Assembly (NCBI GenBank): GCA_031763025.1 | Contig: JASSKH010000025.1 | Span: 10,531,665 to 10,595,664, forward strand | Source: Macrocystis pyrifera | Taxonomy: Eukaryota > Sar > Phaeophyceae > Laminariales > Laminariaceae | Direction: 5' to 3' | Length of the DNA: 64,000 nucleotides | Part shown: positions 28,601 to 40,930 of the stretch, piece after piece | How positions within the stretch are numbered: position 1 is the first letter of the stretch | Layout of the letters: every line of letters starts with the position of its first letter | Notes under the pieces: generated by a model | The model's database searches: none | What the model saw: only the letters and a program-made list of their open reading frames with translations | What the model was told of the DNA's origin: nothing | Made by a program: the position numbers and the translations under genes

Positions 28601-30480
28601 AGTGCCACTTCGTGATTACGTTTTTTGGCAATATAAATACGCCATTCGATCTTATAAATAGTACGAACGAACATGATCAGGTCAGTGCCAAGTGGTGCAG
28701 GAAAAAGGCAATAATGCTGAGTTTCAGTTCTCAGTTTTTGAATCTCTGTCGCATTACTGTTGACCAACTTTTACTTGACTTTCAGGATTTTTTTTTGCGA
28801 CGTTGTTTCGTTTTTCTTTCAGCGATCTCTGAAGCCGAAGAACCAGAACCGTCTACTATTTTTGGGCAGGAAACCATCGATACTATTGATCTTTGTCATG
28901 GAGGGGGCAGAAGTCAGCTCAGATCTGAGAGGTTCATCACATTTCTCAGAACTGAGATTACTTGCATTTTGTGGACCATACATCGTACCACTGCTGCCCT
29001 TTATCTGCCCAGTTGCCAAGTAGTACCCCATACTCACGCCGAAGTATCATACGCACCTATCTACGGCGAGCTGTACCTACTGCCAACGGTGCTTGTGCAG
29101 GAGAGATGGCCTCTCCTTTTCACATGAAAGTGATAGCAGCAGTAGCAGCAGCAGCACAACAGCACCATTGCTGCACACAGCAGCAGCACTACTACCGAAG
29201 CAGCAGCAGCAGCAGCGGCAGACAACATGTCAGCTTGCAGCATCCGCCCAAATATTTCTGCGAGTACAGGACGCGTTACGCATATTTTTACCAACCAGTA
29301 TAGGCGCATTATCTACACTGGTATGAAATACTCCATCATGACTACAGGCAGTAATCGCAGCATATGTTCCGAGATGCTGCGAGTAGGGGCAGTATCAAAC
29401 ACCTGATACCTGATACTTGATACCTGACATCGATCGGCAATACAGAACAACCTGACAACCGCAAAGTACACTGCTAACATTGGCTGAATTCTCAGTGTGA
29501 ACCCCGAATTATTCAGGGCGGAAAAAAGTGAAGCACACGCAGCACAATATCCACAGCACCACACAACCCCGATATACTGCGAGTACTCGCAGTGGAAGCA
29601 AACAGTCTCGAACCCTCGATTACCTCCAGTAGTGCTCGCCGAAATAACTTGACGTGTTTTCACCAGAAAATGGTAAGGCGAACATCTTATCTTACAGTAG
29701 TATACCGGTACCTGGTAACGAAGGATCGTATCTTAAAGCGGGACTGTATGGAATAGTATCTTAAATTTCTTTATCAAGTAACAGTAGATAAAAGGCAGCT
29801 GGATATGATTGAAAAAAGTGAAAACCGTCTTCTGTGAGTACGACCGATTGAGTGGTTGAAACTCAACTTTGTAAGCTGCGTTATTGCGTGATACGTCAGA
29901 CACACTCATCGGGCGCGCTTGTTATGGATATTTGGTTTTGCTTTGTACATCTTCCAAGTAGAATACTTCTGAACTAGTACTACTACTGCTGCTGTTGCTG
30001 CCGTAGTAATACTCGTATTTCAATGCGCCTCCAGAGATCAGACCTTGCAGCAGCCGTAGACAGCCCCGGCATGTACGACGACCTGTATGATATCCGCCGA
30101 TGGGATTGGTCGGTTTTTCTTATCGACCACACCCGGTCGAATTCATACTCTCCAACAACCTCCATCCCATTCCTCCGGCGAAAACAAATGCCGTGCCGAT
30201 TTTTATCGAACGATCTGGTAGCAAGAGCGGCGCGATACCCCGGGAAGGCGCGTGTAGTCGACTCGCGAAGAGAGAGGGGCAAGGGAAGACAGCCACCGAG
30301 TAAGGCGAGACCGAGGGGGTCGAACAGGCCGATGGCGGCCCGCAAACCAAAGGAGTCGGGAGAATAAAGCGGTAGCATCTGCAAGGCCGGGAATCGAACC
30401 TCGGATAGGAAATAACTACAATAATAAGATCAAGTCTGTCTCTCTTTGCGGAGCAACAACAGCGAAACAAATCTCCAGGA
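28601..30480. other. Unassigned; long weak frames on both strands
   Basis: Frames of 177 (28594, plus) and 133 residues (29983-30384, minus) show no recognisable domain. CAG/CTG-rich at 29140-29220. Near 30380-30410 (minus) lies a perfect B box GGTTCGATTCC, but the arms around it do not pair, so no tRNA is called. Confidence 0.35.
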
Positions 30481-30483
30481 CCG

Positions 30484-30722
30484 CGAAAAATAGATCGTCC
30501 GTGTCTCCTCTCCGTATATTTTGAGTTCGTGGTCGAAAACGGGACTGTCAGTTTGAACCAATAAAAAATCGTTCAGATCTGAGTACACGACCGCTGTTCA
30601 CGCGTTCATGCGTGCCACCCTTGGACCTTTTAGAACGATAGGGAACTCAATTTCCAGAAGGGAAGAAAATAGAACGTCCGTGTCTCCTCTCCGCAGCAAA
30701 CATCTCTCGAGTTCGGGGTCGC
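30484..30722. repeat. Imperfect ~180-bp-spaced duplication
   Basis: GTCCGTGTCTCCTCTCCG with flanking GAAAA.AGA and GAGTTCG.GGTCG occurs at 30484-30535 and 30666-30722. Confidence 0.6.
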
Positions 30723-30933
30723 CGCGCTCGTCGGCGGCGCGAGACTCCGAGACGCGCGCACGGGAGAACACCCGCCGGAGGCCGGATCGCGCGACCGTCG
30801 AGGAAAGCGGTCGAAAAAGCAAGCACGAAGCCAGGAAAGTGAAGGCGTCTGGAATCCCAGCCTAAATTCAAGACGAAATCGGAAGCGAATGCTTCCCTCT
30901 CAGGCGTCGGGAATCATTGTATATATATTTATA

Positions 30934-32046
30934 CAAGGCGCTTCGCTCCGCGGGCGGCCTACGCCGCCCGCTGCGCTCGCTCAGGAAGGAAAAGTACATC
31001 AAATTATGCGAAGCGGACAGAGGTCCATGATTGAATTAAGTTTTTTACGATTGTAGTTGCAAACTGGCGACTTGATAATGCCAAGAGTCCCGCCGCCATG
31101 CTTCATTCATTGAGGAGAAAACAGCTCGGACGCCACATACGCTTCGCGTCGCGGGCGGTTCATACGTACATCCATACCCCAGGTAGGGCACTTACTTTCT
31201 TTTGATATGCTGTACCTGGCATGTCTGTACTCCTACGTACGAAAGAGCAAGCACAGCACGGCACAGCAGCACCGAAAAAACAACGAAACAAAATGAAACC
31301 GATTATTGAAAGAAACCCCCCCCCCGTCTCCTCGCGTGTAATAATTTCCTGTCTGATTGGAACACCTTACACCGGTCAAAAAGAAAGAGAAAAAAAACGA
31401 ACAGTAGAGCTTCTCTCTCAGCCTCGTACGCCGCCCGCCCCTCTCGCGACCATCTCGCCACCGATTCGGTCCGGGTAAAGCTTTCCTCCCTCTCTGCCAC
31501 AGTGAACCCCGTCGCCCGCCTCGCGTGAAGCCCGGTGCTCACCGTCGACCTCGTTCGCCAGCTCGACAATGTTGGTGCTCAGACTGCGTGGCTCTCTTTG
31601 TGAACTTCAGCCTGGTGGCAAAAATAAGCACCGCTTGAATGTTATTTTGCAATCCCGAACGACCCTTATAGACTCTTACATTACTCAATCCAATTCTACA
31701 GATGGATGCCAGACAGAGCCCATTCACGCTTCCCTCGAGTTCTCGAGGCACACGCGACGCCTAGCCACGAAAACGGCGACCGCGCTCCTTGCAACCGCCC
31801 CCCTACCCGCCACCACCCGCTGACACCCGCAACGGTGCCGCGCTCGCCCGCGGTGCCGTGCTCGGAGTACACGCACGCACACAAAACGAAAGAAGGAAAA
31901 AAAAACTGAACGTGCCAAAAAAAATGGAGAAAACAAAGAACCGCTGGAAAGGTCCGGCAAGTAATCAAAGGAAGCGATGTCCAAGTTGGGGCTCTGAGAG
32001 GCCAGGGATGTACGCTCAGAGAGTGAGATATCTGTGAGTAGTTCCA
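30934..32046 (+). mobile_element. Helitron-like non-autonomous element, copy H4
   Basis: Starts CAAGGCGCTTCGC after TA (30932-30933), with hairpin GGGCGGCCTACGCCGCCC. It ends GTAGTTCCA before TA. TATAC flanks both sides, which may be a longer chance duplication. Confidence 0.72.
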
Positions 32047-32119
32047 TATACCTGAAGTCTTGTATCTACCTGCTCATGTACGTACAAGCGCACTCGCATC
32101 TCGCATCTCTCAGCCGTCA

Positions 32120-34857
32120 GCCCCATGCATGATTACTTTGTTTTTGTTGAACCTGGTGGTTGGTGCCTCGTACTTGTACAGAATGCAGAATTGACCCTGA
32201 ACCTGCGATTTGGACCCAGAGGTAACAACCAAATACATGACAAGTCTGTTTTTTCCGTCGTGTAACACGCAAAATAACACGGGTGATAATATAACACACC
32301 ACCTGGGACGAATTTCTGAGCCTGAGTTTATCAAAACTCAGGCGGGCACACACAGCGTAAATGGCGGCTTGAGAAAGATCTGGATAAGACCTTTCCATAG
32401 ACTGTTGTATCGCTCGGCGCTTGCACCTCCCCATTGTCGAGAAAATCACCTTGGAATATCGTCCGAGGGGGTATAGTCATAGCATCATGTGTATTATATA
32501 TTTTACCAGATATCAACAGTATCATCCGTCCACGTACGGGTACTCTATTGGAATGACATCTAGTACAGCAGTAGTCAGTATCATGTAGTCACTGCTACAT
32601 AACACAGGGTTGCCTGGTTGCCTGGTACAACGTAGCTCGTACTGCCTTACGAATGCAGTACCCATCTAATAGTAGTAGTGATCTGTTCCGTAGGACGGTT
32701 TTCATGCGATACATTACCAGCACGCAACAGCAGGTATTACACTCTTGTGTGCACTCGAACAGATAGCAAAATAAGTTTCAGCAGTAGCAATATCGTGGTT
32801 GTACACAGCAGCATATGTAGTACGTATGTACTGGGAAGCATGTAGAAGATATCTTTAGTTTCTACAGAGTCTACAGCAGCACATGTAGTACGTGCACGCT
32901 GGTAAATCATGGAGAATATATCTTCCGTATCCCTTCGGGACCAGTAGCTACCAGGTATAGTATTAATTATGGTTGAAGTAACAGCACACGGGGTCCTGAG
33001 TACGCACCCCAAGAAATATGGGTGGTGTCCCTGTTGTTTTTGTTTTTTGAACGAATTGCAAGGGTCGTCCTTTGTTTCGAGCCGTGAGCGCACACGCGCA
33101 TCGCTCCCGTTTGAACTCACTCCACTTCTGCTCATCACCAACTCTCAGCTGAGCAAGTCAATCAACACATCGGCCTGGGGTCGCCAGCAACATCTTCTTT
33201 TCCTCTATTTGAAGCTTCTCGTACAAGTCACCTGACAGTGGCGATGGGTTTGCCTCGAGCATCGACTGTGTATTGACCGGCCATCGTCAATCGAGTCTAG
33301 GCGTACACACGCCAATCGTCATATTAATATACTCGTATCAGGCAAGTATCTTACGAGCGCGCCGCAGGACGAGTAGGACCATGTTTCACACGTATCGTGC
33401 GACGCCTTGCATTGTGGTTCGGACGGCAGATGCGAGTACCTTAAGAGCGTAGAGTTGGCACGGGGGGTGTGATCGGTCTTCAGGGCCCGATTTTTTCCAG
33501 GGCAAGAAGATTGCCAAATACCGAACAACCACATTAAGGTGTTTTCGGAAAGATGTGGTCGAGAGCCTTCCGAAAATAGGATTTGTTCGGCTTTAACACC
33601 TTTACCGCCGTCGACGAAATTATCAATAGCACTGAAAAACGATCACACCCCTGTGCGGGCGTACTCTATACGCTCTATACGCTCTTACCTCTTTACGGTA
33701 TACTGGTCTGTATAATATCATCCACCAACCAAGCCGTGGCTGATGCTGCCATAGCGTTTTTTGTTGTCTTCGATTTTCCCGTTTCAAGTCCTAAAAGGGT
33801 TTGCCTGCCTGCAACTCGCAACTTACAACCTGAAACCTGAAACTCTGCGAACATGGGATCTCTCGATATTTGCACAAGTATAAACAGTGACCCCTTGTTC
33901 TGCAACGCCAATGGCGCTACGTATGAATATCCGATTAGCGATTAGACTATCAGATTATCAGATTACCAGTCGCCTCCCCTCGCATTGTGCGCTTTCGAAA
34001 ATTCGGCCAGGCATGCGTGATGAAGAACGGATGGATACAGCGAGAACACCCCCCGGAGTATGTCAGCATATTTGTAACCGTCGTTAGCTGTGCGCGCTGG
34101 TAGAGAGTGTAGTAGAAACCACGAACATCGATAATGCTTCGGTTGAACGTCTTGAATCCCCTAAAACCCGATCGCACCCTACCCCCACCGGACACCGTTA
34201 AACCGCCCTTCCCCTCGCTGTGAGCGGTCAGTTTTGGCCGTTCTATGCTACGTACGGCGTGCTGGTGTGCCACTTGATCGGGTACATCTCTAAGTTCGTC
34301 CTCATCCGCTAACCTAGCTCTGACACAGCTGACTGCCGTCCCAGCCTAATTGGTCCCTTTGGGATCCCGAGAGGGCGACCATTGGTTTGATTATATTAGT
34401 GCTCCCAACCGTCTACGAGCAGCGTCAACGCCCAGCGGTAGGGGTATAATCATGTTGAGCAAGGAAAACACAGGAGCCAACAAATGCAGCTCGGGGCGTA
34501 TCTGTTTGCGCACCCGCTTACTGTCGCGTGGGACTCTCTTGGCTGTTCTGCGCTGCTACTGCTCGTACAGTTTTTTTTTATTGTTTTTCGTTTGCACTCC
34601 GCTATTTTGTCGTGCTTGGTCCAAAACAAATATTTTTATTATTTTTCGTTTTTTTTTTCGGTCAGACGGCGTTGATCTTGAGATTAACCCAAAATATATA
34701 AGGGGCCCCTAAATTGGAGGCAGCAGTGTAAGTTAGCGAACTTGCATACATGCTTGTCCTCGTTAAGTCGACAGTCATAAAAAAAAACACACACACCTTG
34801 TGTACCTGATGATGCTCTTATCACACTACACTGTAGCTCATTTTCCCGATATAGGCC
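32120..34857. other. Unassigned; includes partner of the 11.9-kb segment
   Basis: 32300-32470 is the partner of 11840-12070. The remainder (32530-34850) shows GTAC-rich, CAG-rich and T-rich stretches but no exon, RNA or element end that I can support. Confidence 0.4.
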
Positions 34858-35167
34858 GGCGTCCCCCGTGGCTTGGTAGGTGGTCCGCGCGCCTACTAAT
34901 ATCAATTTCGTGGGTTCAAGTCTCACTGAGTGGATTGTCGTAAGGATTTTTTCTTGCACACAAATTGACTAGCGGAAAGCGCGAAAGCGTGAGTTAGCTG
35001 CGTTCGATGAAAATCGACGAGCAGCTAGAATGCTGAACCCTATGCGCGATAAAAATCAAGGCATGTACCGGGGGGGAGAAGGGACGACACCTGTGACCAC
35101 GGCTTGTCCAGAAGAAGAACGCTGAAGATAAAACCTACTACGAGTTGAGCTGGAAAGTAAGGTGATG
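34858..35167 (+). mobile_element. tRNA-derived SINE, copy S4
   Basis: Head GGCGTCCCCCGTGGCTTGG and B box GGGTTCAAGTCTC; body as in S2; no A tail left. Older than S2 by divergence. Confidence 0.85.
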
Positions 35168-36100
35168 ATTTTAATAGAAATTATATATATAGCCAAAACA
35201 GGCGTAACCAATAAAGCATTTCGCTGGAAGAAAGCAAACAATGTGTTCGTTTGTTACCCAGAAGCAGACACCTGTTCTTGTTGATCGACGATAAGGCCTA
35301 CCAGGTATGTAGGAGACACGCCTCCCACACATGAGGAAGGCGCTGCAGGCCTAATTTTTTCTGCTCTTATTGAGGCATTCCTTCGCGACAACTCATACCA
35401 CAGCAGTTGTGTGTAGAGTACTATAGTGAATCAGCCCGGAAATGAAGCGTTTGGGCTGGAATAATTTCCACCCGTTGTGCTTCCACGAAAATTGAGCAGT
35501 AAACCCAAAGACCGCCCTTGTTTACACTGAAATTGGACCCAAAAATAAGACGATTTGGTTGGGTACGTGTGGCTTCTACTAAGATCAAGGACACCCTTTG
35601 GTATAGTTGTTTTGTCGGTGCACAGGTATTTTTTTTCCGCCCATCACCAATCCCAACAGTATGAAGTCGATTCGTCTTTTTGAGGCCAGGGTCCCCTCCC
35701 TTGCCAGTAGGTTCGATCGTCTGCTTCACTTGAAGCTTTGTCGACTTCGATCGCAAAGGGGAAGAAGACAAGGTTGGCATCGGAAACCCTTTCCTTGGCG
35801 GCATAAATCGTGTTATAGCAGCTGTCCTCTAGTACAGGCGAACATAGTAATGATGGCCTAATATGTGCAAGCATAGGGGGAGGCATGGTTTTTGGCTCCA
35901 TTGTAGGTTCTGATGACTACCAAGTACCAGGTATGTATTACTATATATTACTATGTATTACTATGCATTACTATGTATTACTATGTATTCCCATGCCCCC
36001 TCGTACCAGACCCTGCAAAACCTCTATCCCAATGTCCATTTTTATTACCTGGGTACCAGGTGCCTGATGTTCATCCTGTAATAACCTATCTTTACGCAAG
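35168..36100. other. Upstream of the Tudor-like gene
   Basis: 35934-35990 is a 10-bp tandem repeat (TATTACTATG, about five units). Minus-strand frames at 35421-35901 look partly protein-like but carry no motif. No promoter element is certain. Confidence 0.45.
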
Positions 36101-37540
36101 TTGACGTCGTTAGAACTGCATCGACGTTTTTGGAGGTGTTACCTGAAATTCGTCTGGGATCATATTTGCACTACGAGTGTTATTAGGAAAATGTCAACAC
36201 TGAATCAAAGCTCTGAGAGACATCTCATGTCTGCTTTGCCTAATTTCCCCCCTCAGGGCTCAGCGGCAATGGACCCCAAGCCCTCTGCCACCCCTACGTC
36301 GTGCAGCACTGAGGTTGCGTCGTCCGGGGCCCAAGTGAACGTGAGGAAAACCTTGAAGAAGATGGCAGGCACGCCGGGCGATAAATCGGCCAATCAGCAT
36401 GCGAGCAGCCGAAAGACGATCGGTAAAGGTGAACACTCGGGGACGGGTCGGAAGCGGAAGCGAAAGAAAACATCAGGCGCAGCCTCGGCCGTTCCTAGTC
36501 ACCCTTCGGTGCTCGAGGCAGGAGCTTGCACTAAGAGGCAGGAGCAGGTGGAAGAGGCCCGCGCGCGCGAGGCGGTGTATTTGACACCCAGGACGGAGAG
36601 CGAGGCTTCGCAAGTAGAAGAGACGAAGGGTACAACGCCAAACGCGCGATCGTCGTCTGCAGGCGATACTGCTCTGCCTGGCGGCATACCCAGAGCTCGC
36701 CGGCCGTGGGAGTGGTCTGCCAAAGACTGCGACGCGGTGCTCGTCGATGTGCTTTCTCGCGCGAGGCCCGAGGTCGAGTTATCAGAGGGAGAGCTGATGG
36801 ACGAGGATACGTCAGCGTCGAACTGCGCTGATGTTGGCCGCGGGCGGGATTCGGCAAACCCCAAGAGGCACATTGGCAGCGGAGGCGCAACGAGCAGCGG
36901 TAAGGTCAATGCAGCCGAGGACGAGAGGAAGGCGAGGGAGGTCAATGCAGCGCTCAACCGGAACGACCCTCGGGTCAGATCTCCAAACAACCTCGGCGGC
37001 GGCGAGCCGCAACCAAGAATAAGCGGCGGTAAATTTCAAGCTAGCTCAGCAAACCGAAAAGCTGCCGACGACGAACAAGAAGCGAGGAACCTGAACGCCT
37101 TGCTGAACCGAAATCGTCCTAGGCGAGGCTCCAAGTCGACCCGCGATGGCGTTCGGCCAGGGGGACCGGACACGACTAATCCGGACGAGGACCCGCAAGC
37201 TACTGGCGGAGAAATCTGGTGCGATTTGGGCAACGGCGGCAGGGATTCGCCCACCGTGGTACACGCCAGCTGCACGTTGAATGGGGGGGAGGGACACCTG
37301 CACGCTAGCAAAGGGAAAACGCTCGTAAAGGGTTCTGCGGTAGAGGTACTGTGGGACGATCGAAAATGGTATCGTTGCACGCTTTCATCGATTTCCGCGG
37401 AAGGGACGACCGGCGTGCTGGAGTTTTTGCCGTACCGGCGGAGAAACTACTCGCGCGAGTTTTCTGGTCAGCTTGAATTAGAGGAGTGGATTCTTGCGGG
37501 GAAACTTGTCCTGCCAGGCACTCACCTCAAGTGGGACTGA
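36101..37540 (+). CDS. Nuclear protein with C-terminal Tudor/Agenet-like domain
   Basis: Longest convincing open frame, 479 codons from the first ATG. A better start may be Met31 (36191), or a splice acceptor TTATTAG just before it. Residues ~60-410 are hydrophilic and probably disordered, with a basic cluster GRKRKRKK at 116-123 that fits a nuclear signal. An internal duplication (about 261-296 and 310-343) repeats a pattern ending in E.KAREVNAALNRN / EQEARNLNALLNRN. Residues 409-468 (KGSAVEVLWDDRKWYRCTLS...GVLEFLPY...LELEEWI) have the beta-strand pattern of Tudor/Agenet-type readers: hydrophobic VEVLW, aromatic KWYRC, and a later strand with a terminal acidic helix. Such domains bind methylated histones or proteins; that role here is inferred. 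G+C is clearly above its flanks. Function and substrate unknown. Confidence 0.75.
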   Translation: MTSLELHRRFWRCYLKFVWDHICTTSVIRKMSTLNQSSERHLMSALPNFPPQGSAAMDPKPSATPTSCSTEVASSGAQVNVRKTLKKMAGTPGDKSANQHASSRKTIGKGEHSGTGRKRKRKKTSGAASAVPSHPSVLEAGACTKRQEQVEEARAREAVYLTPRTESEASQVEETKGTTPNARSSSAGDTALPGGIPRARRPWEWSAKDCDAVLVDVLSRARPEVELSEGELMDEDTSASNCADVGRGRDSANPKRHIGSGGATSSGKVNAAEDERKAREVNAALNRNDPRVRSPNNLGGGEPQPRISGGKFQASSANRKAADDEQEARNLNALLNRNRPRRGSKSTRDGVRPGGPDTTNPDEDPQATGGEIWCDLGNGGRDSPTVVHASCTLNGGEGHLHASKGKTLVKGSAVEVLWDDRKWYRCTLSSISAEGTTGVLEFLPYRRRNYSREFSGQLELEEWILAGKLVLPGTHLKWD

Positions 37541-38265
37541 ACTAACATCCCAAGAGTTTTCTTGGTGGGACGACCTGTACTCGTTAGGGCGAAAAGACCA
37601 CCGAGAGCGGATGACACTTGAAGCGGGAAGCAGTGGGGTTCTGGAGCATCGCGTCGCATGAGTATGTGCAATCAGCCCTGCGTGGAACTGAAAAGCAAGG
37701 TTCCCGGTGGTGTACAGGCCCTTTCGCGGTCAACGCGCACTTGTACTCGCGTTTTCTTGTATCCTATGGACTCAGAAGCGCGCGCTTTGTTTGCTAGTAT
37801 TGTTTGCTGGTACTGGTTGTACTGAGGGCTGACGGTCCAACACCTGAAGAACAAATGTCGAGCAGACTTCCCGCGCACAAGGTGGTGTTGGCACGCTGGT
37901 AGTGGCTGTATTGAGGGCTGACGGTCGAACTGGCGCCTGAGGAACAAATGTCGAGGAGAGTTCCCGCGCACAAGGTGGTGTGGGCAAGAAGTACGTGGTT
38001 ATTGTGTGGACGTCTCGGTACTTCGAACACTCGTTCGAATCTGTATCGAGGGCACTGTTAATTTTGTGTAGGCTGACTGGCCGGCATCGACATTTTCTGA
38101 AGTTTTGCGAGCCTCAGGTTGTGCATGCTGCGTAGAATACTTGAGGTCACCACTGCTGTGTCCGCTATGGGCCCGCACGAAGAGGCGGACTTCGGTTAGC
38201 AGCTAGTGACAGTGCGCGGTTCTATGTCTTGCAATACCGGGGTATTTGTTTGCTTCTATTAATAG
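37541..38265. repeat. ~89-bp tandem duplication and flanking spacer
   Basis: 37808-37896 and 37897-37985 share GAGGGCTGACGGTC.AAC, GAACAAATGTCGAG and TTCCCGCGCACAAGGTGGTG. The remainder is featureless downstream sequence of the Tudor-like gene. Confidence 0.8.
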
Positions 38266-38466
38266 TTGTTTTTCCTTGGGGGGGGGGGTGTACTCGATAG
38301 GAGAGGTGTACTCGATCTCATGCATGGCCGTAGTCGTATGACCACAGACCCTCGCATCCCTACAATGCCGGGACGGAGCATGTCGGGTTTTGACCGACCA
38401 GGCAGACATTGCTTGCACCAAGCGCGAAGCGCCGTGAGGTGTCCGGCGAGGCTTGGGGGGGGGGGG
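38266..38466 (+). repeat. Poly-G-flanked dispersed repeat, copy 2
   Basis: G-runs at both ends (38278-38287 and 38455-38467) around ATGCATGGCCGTAGTCGTAT, CTCGCATCCCTACAATGCCGG, GAGCATGTCGGGTTTT and CACCAAGCGCGAAGCGCCG. Confidence 0.8.
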
Positions 38467-40225
38467 GGTTCAATTGTTACTCACAGGGGGAAAGGTCTTA
38501 TCAACCGCAAGCCGTTGCTTCTATCGAGCGGGTGTGCTTGTCTCGCTGCCTGGCCGCGTCTCGTATTCTTGGTGATTAAGAGTCTTCCTGTTTCTTAATA
38601 GGGCGAACTCACTGCTGTGAGGAGACCACTACTAGTGGTGTGCGTTCAGTGCGAGTTTGTTGTGAGACCACACGACGCCTCGTTTTTATAGACAATTAAC
38701 GTCATATTTTCATACGTACTCCGTACTACAGTAGTATTAGTTGAGCTCTACGGTGTCGTTTGTGACTTTGCGAATTGCTGCAGGAGAACACGACGTGGCG
38801 AAGTAGTAGTCTAAAGATGAGCCTTATAGCTCGACAAGGTTTAGTTGAAGTATTAATAGAGAGAAATACTACGTACCAACTTTTTTTTTTTTGTCGTTTT
38901 TTTTTGTTGTTTTTTTCGTGATTTCCGATTCCGCCTCGAATTTTTTCCGAGCATGGAAGTCGAGAGAAGATAGCTTTTGTATTTGAAAGTGTATAAGCAA
39001 ATAAGGGTGTTTCTCCTTGTGGACAGAGGTCGTACTGTTTTTTTTTCTCATTACCCACAGTCAGTACCAATTGGCATATATATCTGGAACCTGGTAAGTA
39101 GTATCTGGACGTCAGGGTAGCGGCTGTTAAGCTGCAAAGCATAGCCTATATAAAATTCGAATAGTTGTACCCAAAACGTGGGTGCATGTTTTCCAAGTGA
39201 AGGTACAGGGAAAACGTAAAATACGGGGAGGGGGGAAAAGAGGTTGCCGGTGTCTCATATAGCAGTGTGCATGGTATGGTGCACGACACCCAATTCGTTT
39301 TTTTTTTACGGCCAAGCACTCGTATGTATATACCGTGGTCCAATGCATGCGCGTATCTAGAGTTGACTTTATTGCTGGGGTTCGTGCAGGCATCAGGCTA
39401 TGGGTGGAATACTGTGGCAGGCAGTGTTAGGCGTTTCCATTAGCCAGTGCCTTGCCAGACTCAAGGCACCGTGGTGTCATTCCTCTTGAATAATGTGAGT
39501 TAGCAGTGAACCTACCAGGCATCGACACCCCGCACGCATCTCCCACCCTGGGCCGCCTGGCGAGCGGTTGCCGATCTCTTTTTCGTGAGACGCTGTACGC
39601 CCCTCGCGAACGTGCACACCGCAGTGCCCACAATTTGCCGAAATCCATCAATAGTTAATGTCCTCGCCATCAGGAGTGACGAGAAATAGGCCACCCAGCA
39701 GACTCGTTCAGAGCCTGCTGCCCTGAAATCAATAGCAGCCACAAGGAGGTATTGGTTACTCCCATGAGGCGTTAATAGGGCTTCCACAGGCAGTATTAGC
39801 GCAATAGTTTACACAAGAGATCGATGTATCCTGTGCTGAATGTAGTGTCGATAGGGCGTAACATACAATCTGTACTTGCATTTATGACGAAGAAAAGTCG
39901 CGAATGGCCTTTATTGTCGGAGGGTTTATCCCCAGACAGAACTTCCGAGTTTGTTTTTGTCGCGATTTTTCATCTTGCAGACTGTCCTGTTTTTTCCCCT
40001 CAAATATGTGCGATTTAACTTCGTAAGTCGTGTTTTGCCCCCTGTTGAACTTCACAAATCGTGACAGAACGTCAACTCTGGGAAAAAACTATCCGATAAG
40101 GAAAGGCCCTAACAGAGAGACAGGGCTTGCGAAATGCGGGGGGCGTCCTGTTGTTGGTGCCGCGCTCGTGGCTAATGTGACGTTTAATTCCCTTGGTTTT
40201 CCTAGGGGTTAAGCGTCATTTCGAA
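38467..40225. other. No firm feature
   Basis: A/T-rich with poly-T runs (38880-38920). A minus-strand frame at 39512-39787 has balanced composition but no motif. Confidence 0.35.
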
Positions 40226-40930
40226 ACTTGTCTATTTGTCCCCCCGCAAAAGGAAACTCCAATCCTCGCAAAGTCTGGTCCCAAATCGCCTCCGACGTTG
40301 ACGTAGACCGCGCGAATCGATAGCGGACACACATACAAGCAGTCTGGGCCAACTTTCGGAGCCCTGTGCCTTGAGCTACGCGACCCAGCCCCACCCGCGG
40401 GACATTCGCTTGTAGACAAAATCGATTGTGCCAGAGTCGGTACGAGCAGCGACATATTTCGCAAATTGGCTACAGCGCATCCATCGTAACGGAAGTGAGA
40501 TCACCTTGTGCGCGCTCAGCGGGATTGGCTAACGGCGTTAATGAGGTCGTCCCCCGCCGCTCGCAAACGGCCGTGCAAGGTCTCGCTTCTGGCTGCAAAG
40601 TCTTGGCCCCATGGGATTTGCGATGTATTCTGTGGCGTTTGATGGCATTGTCGCTTCCTGATCCATAGTCAATCGAAGTACTTAGCAAACAGGCATCAAC
40701 AGCGGCGGCGGCAAAGCGGCAGCAGCACCGCAAAGGCACTCCCGAAATTTTGACGCCGTGCAAGGTTCCAGAGCAATTACTGCTCGATCGGAAAGACTCG
40801 CAAGGATGGAAGCCCGCGCACAAAGAGTTACTGACACGCGGGCACAAAGTTCATCCCGGAAGCACGCCGCGCGCAGCAAGGGTCGGAAGGAGGCTGCTGC
40901 TGCGAGCAGGCGTGCCAAACACCTAGTATA
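40226..40930 (+). pseudogene. Decayed coding region, possible Myb/SANT-like protein
   Basis: Plus-strand pieces in different frames read like one eroded protein: VWSQIASDVDVDRANR (stop), then after a shift KQSG.TFGALCLELRDPAP, DKIDCARVG, and later SRNFDAVQGSRAITARSER, RMEARAQRVTDTRAQ and a basic tail. The W..IA.D / KQ....F.AL spacing recalls Myb/SANT DNA-binding domains in transposon accessory proteins, and the end is charged and helical. At least one stop and two frame changes. The 3' end is shared with the repeat family of 43.1 and 44.9 kb. Confidence 0.3.

Noticed and set aside
28594-29127. 177-codon plus-strand frame
   Set aside because: No recognisable domain, T-rich composition, and an equally plausible frame on the opposite strand.
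30380-30412. Minus-strand tRNA suggested by a perfect B box
   Set aside because: The T arm has two mismatches and no D or anticodon arm can be folded upstream.
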